In this document: piece by piece, positions 5,664 to 6,227 of the stretch
How positions within the stretch are numbered: the stretch's first letter is position 1
How the letters are laid out: the number at the start of each line of letters is the position of its first letter
From: CAZCWX01 sp964502465
GTDB taxonomy: Bacteria; Desulfobacterota; Binatia; Bin18
Direction: 5' to 3'
Assembly: GCA_964502465.1 (NCBI GenBank)
Contig: CAZCWX010000687.1
Span: 1 to 6,227 of the forward strand
Length of the DNA stretch: 6,227 bases
Notes under the pieces: generated by a model
The model's input: only the letters and a program-made list of their open reading frames with translations
Databases searched by the model: none
Told to the model about the DNA's origin: nothing
Made by a program: the position numbers and the translations under genes

Positions 5664-6026
5664 TTACGTGAGGATCCGCTTGATCCGCGTGAGCATATCA
5701 TCAAAATTGAGCGGCTTGTTGAGATAGTCCTGCACGCCGAGGCGCTCAGCCTTCCGTCGGGCATCGATCGTGACATCTGCCGTGAAGATGATCACCGGAG
5801 TGGTAGGGGAGACGCTCTTCAAGTGCGTGATCACGCCCGTGCCGTCGAGCCCAGGCATCTGTAAATCAGTTAAGACAAGATCGGGCTGGAAGGCGGCGAA
5901 GATAGTCACTGCTTCATGCCCGTCAGCAGCAGTCGCGACCTCATAGCCTTCGTCTTGGAGGACTTCAGCAATACCATCACGGCTAATCTGCTCGTCGTCG
6001 ACGACCAGAATGCGCTTTTTTGTCAT
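5664..6026 (-). CDS. Single-domain (CheY-like) response regulator
   Basis: The 120-residue product consists only of a receiver domain. The acidic pocket is Asp10-Asp11 (VVDDE), the phosphoacceptor is Asp54 (LVLTDLQMPGLDG), and the switch residues are Thr82 (IIFTAD) and Lys104 (LNKPL). There is no DNA-binding or enzymatic output domain. It must act by protein contact, as an intermediate in a phosphorelay or as a phosphate sink. It converges on the kinase gene with a 35-nt gap and is the obvious candidate partner of His385. ATG 6026 is the only start close to the domain, because an in-frame TGA lies four codons upstream. Its own ribosome site is poor (GGAAG directly against the ATG). A 36-codon frame (6093-5983, with AGGA upstream) overlaps the start and could drive coupled translation. 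Confidence 0.94.
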   Translation of the reverse strand: MTKKRILVVDDEQISRDGIAEVLQDEGYEVATAADGHEAVTIFAAFQPDLVLTDLQMPGLDGTGVITHLKSVSPTTPVIIFTADVTIDARRKAERLGVQDYLNKPLNFDDMLTRIKRILT

Positions 6027-6227
6027 CTTCCAGGTTCAGCAACTGCCGTGCCAGTCGTTGCTGATGTTGTGGTGGGCCGTGGCGCGCCGTCATTGGCTGT
6101 GTCCTGGTCGAGGGGCGTGAGCGAGCGTTCCCAAGAGCGAGAAGCTGAGGAGATAGTTTTCGCCTATGCTACGGAGAGTATCGCAGGTACTTCGCCTTGA
6201 GCGGGATCACCGTATAGCCGTTCTCTC
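6027..6227. other. Region upstream of the response regulator, with a possible gene end at the right edge
   Basis: On the minus strand an open frame enters from the right edge and ends at TAG 6169-6171. Its 18 visible residues (ENGYTVIPLKAKYLRYSP) could be the C-terminus of a neighbouring gene in the same orientation, but I do not recognise them. A 36-codon minus-strand frame (6093-5983) overlaps the response regulator start. The sequence GAGCGAG occurs twice, 9 nt apart, near 6118-6140. No terminator and no convincing promoter are visible. Confidence 0.3.

Noticed and set aside
5664..5700. Repeated GCGGATC and CTCACG units at the 3' end of the response regulator gene.
   Set aside because: They encode the normal C-terminal helix residues LTRIKRILT, whose near-symmetric peptide explains the repeat.
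1..6227. CRISPR arrays, tRNA or rRNA genes, insertion sequences.
   Set aside because: No regularly spaced repeats, tRNA-like folds, rRNA sequence, transposase or terminal inverted repeats were seen on either strand.

Overview
The window (about 55-60 % GC by eye) looks like chromosomal DNA of a Gram-negative, environmental bacterium. The support is a gene with a lipoprotein signal peptide, an Hsp20 relic, an extended two-component kinase and clean Shine-Dalgarno sites. The lineage cannot be fixed from the sequence; something near the Deltaproteobacteria or related deep phyla is only a guess.

Left part (1-1139, all on the minus strand). Reading leftward from 1139 there is a broken small heat-shock protein gene (Hsp20 N-terminus, a one-base frameshift, no alpha-crystallin domain), a small unknown lipoprotein, and a two-CBS-domain protein that runs off the left edge. 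The three are closely spaced and probably form one transcription unit. A perfect 8-bp inverted repeat and an extended -10-like element lie just upstream of the Hsp20 relic.

Middle (1140-1471). A non-coding divergent region with three perfect inverted repeats and a consensus -35 hexamer facing the stressosome operon.

Right part (1472-5628, plus strand). A tightly packed five-gene stressosome operon: a globin-coupled RsbR, RsbS, the switch kinase RsbT, the phosphatase RsbX, and a 593-residue sensor histidine kinase. Gene junctions are a 3-nt gap or overlaps of 4-11 nt. The kinase starts with a helical region resembling the RsbT-binding N-terminal domain of RsbU, then carries two PAS domains (the second FixL-like but without the heme histidine) and a HisKA/HATPase core. 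A single-domain CheY-like response regulator lies convergently at 5664-6026 and is the likely phosphorelay partner.

Proposed working model. RsbR and RsbS form the stressosome and hold RsbT. A signal at the RsbR globin (heme and gas binding is plausible, because Tyr60 and His113 match the ligand residues of globin-coupled sensors) triggers phosphorylation of RsbS Ser56 and RsbR Ser245. RsbT leaves and binds the N-terminal domain of the histidine kinase, and RsbX resets the complex. Output would pass to a His-Asp relay instead of the RsbU-RsbV-RsbW-SigB partner switch, no component of which is present in the window. Stressosome modules next to two-component systems are known in other bacteria, so the general layout is not new. 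The direct RsbU_N-like/PAS/PAS/kinase fusion, the degenerate FixL-type PAS and the receiver-only regulator are the parts most worth following.
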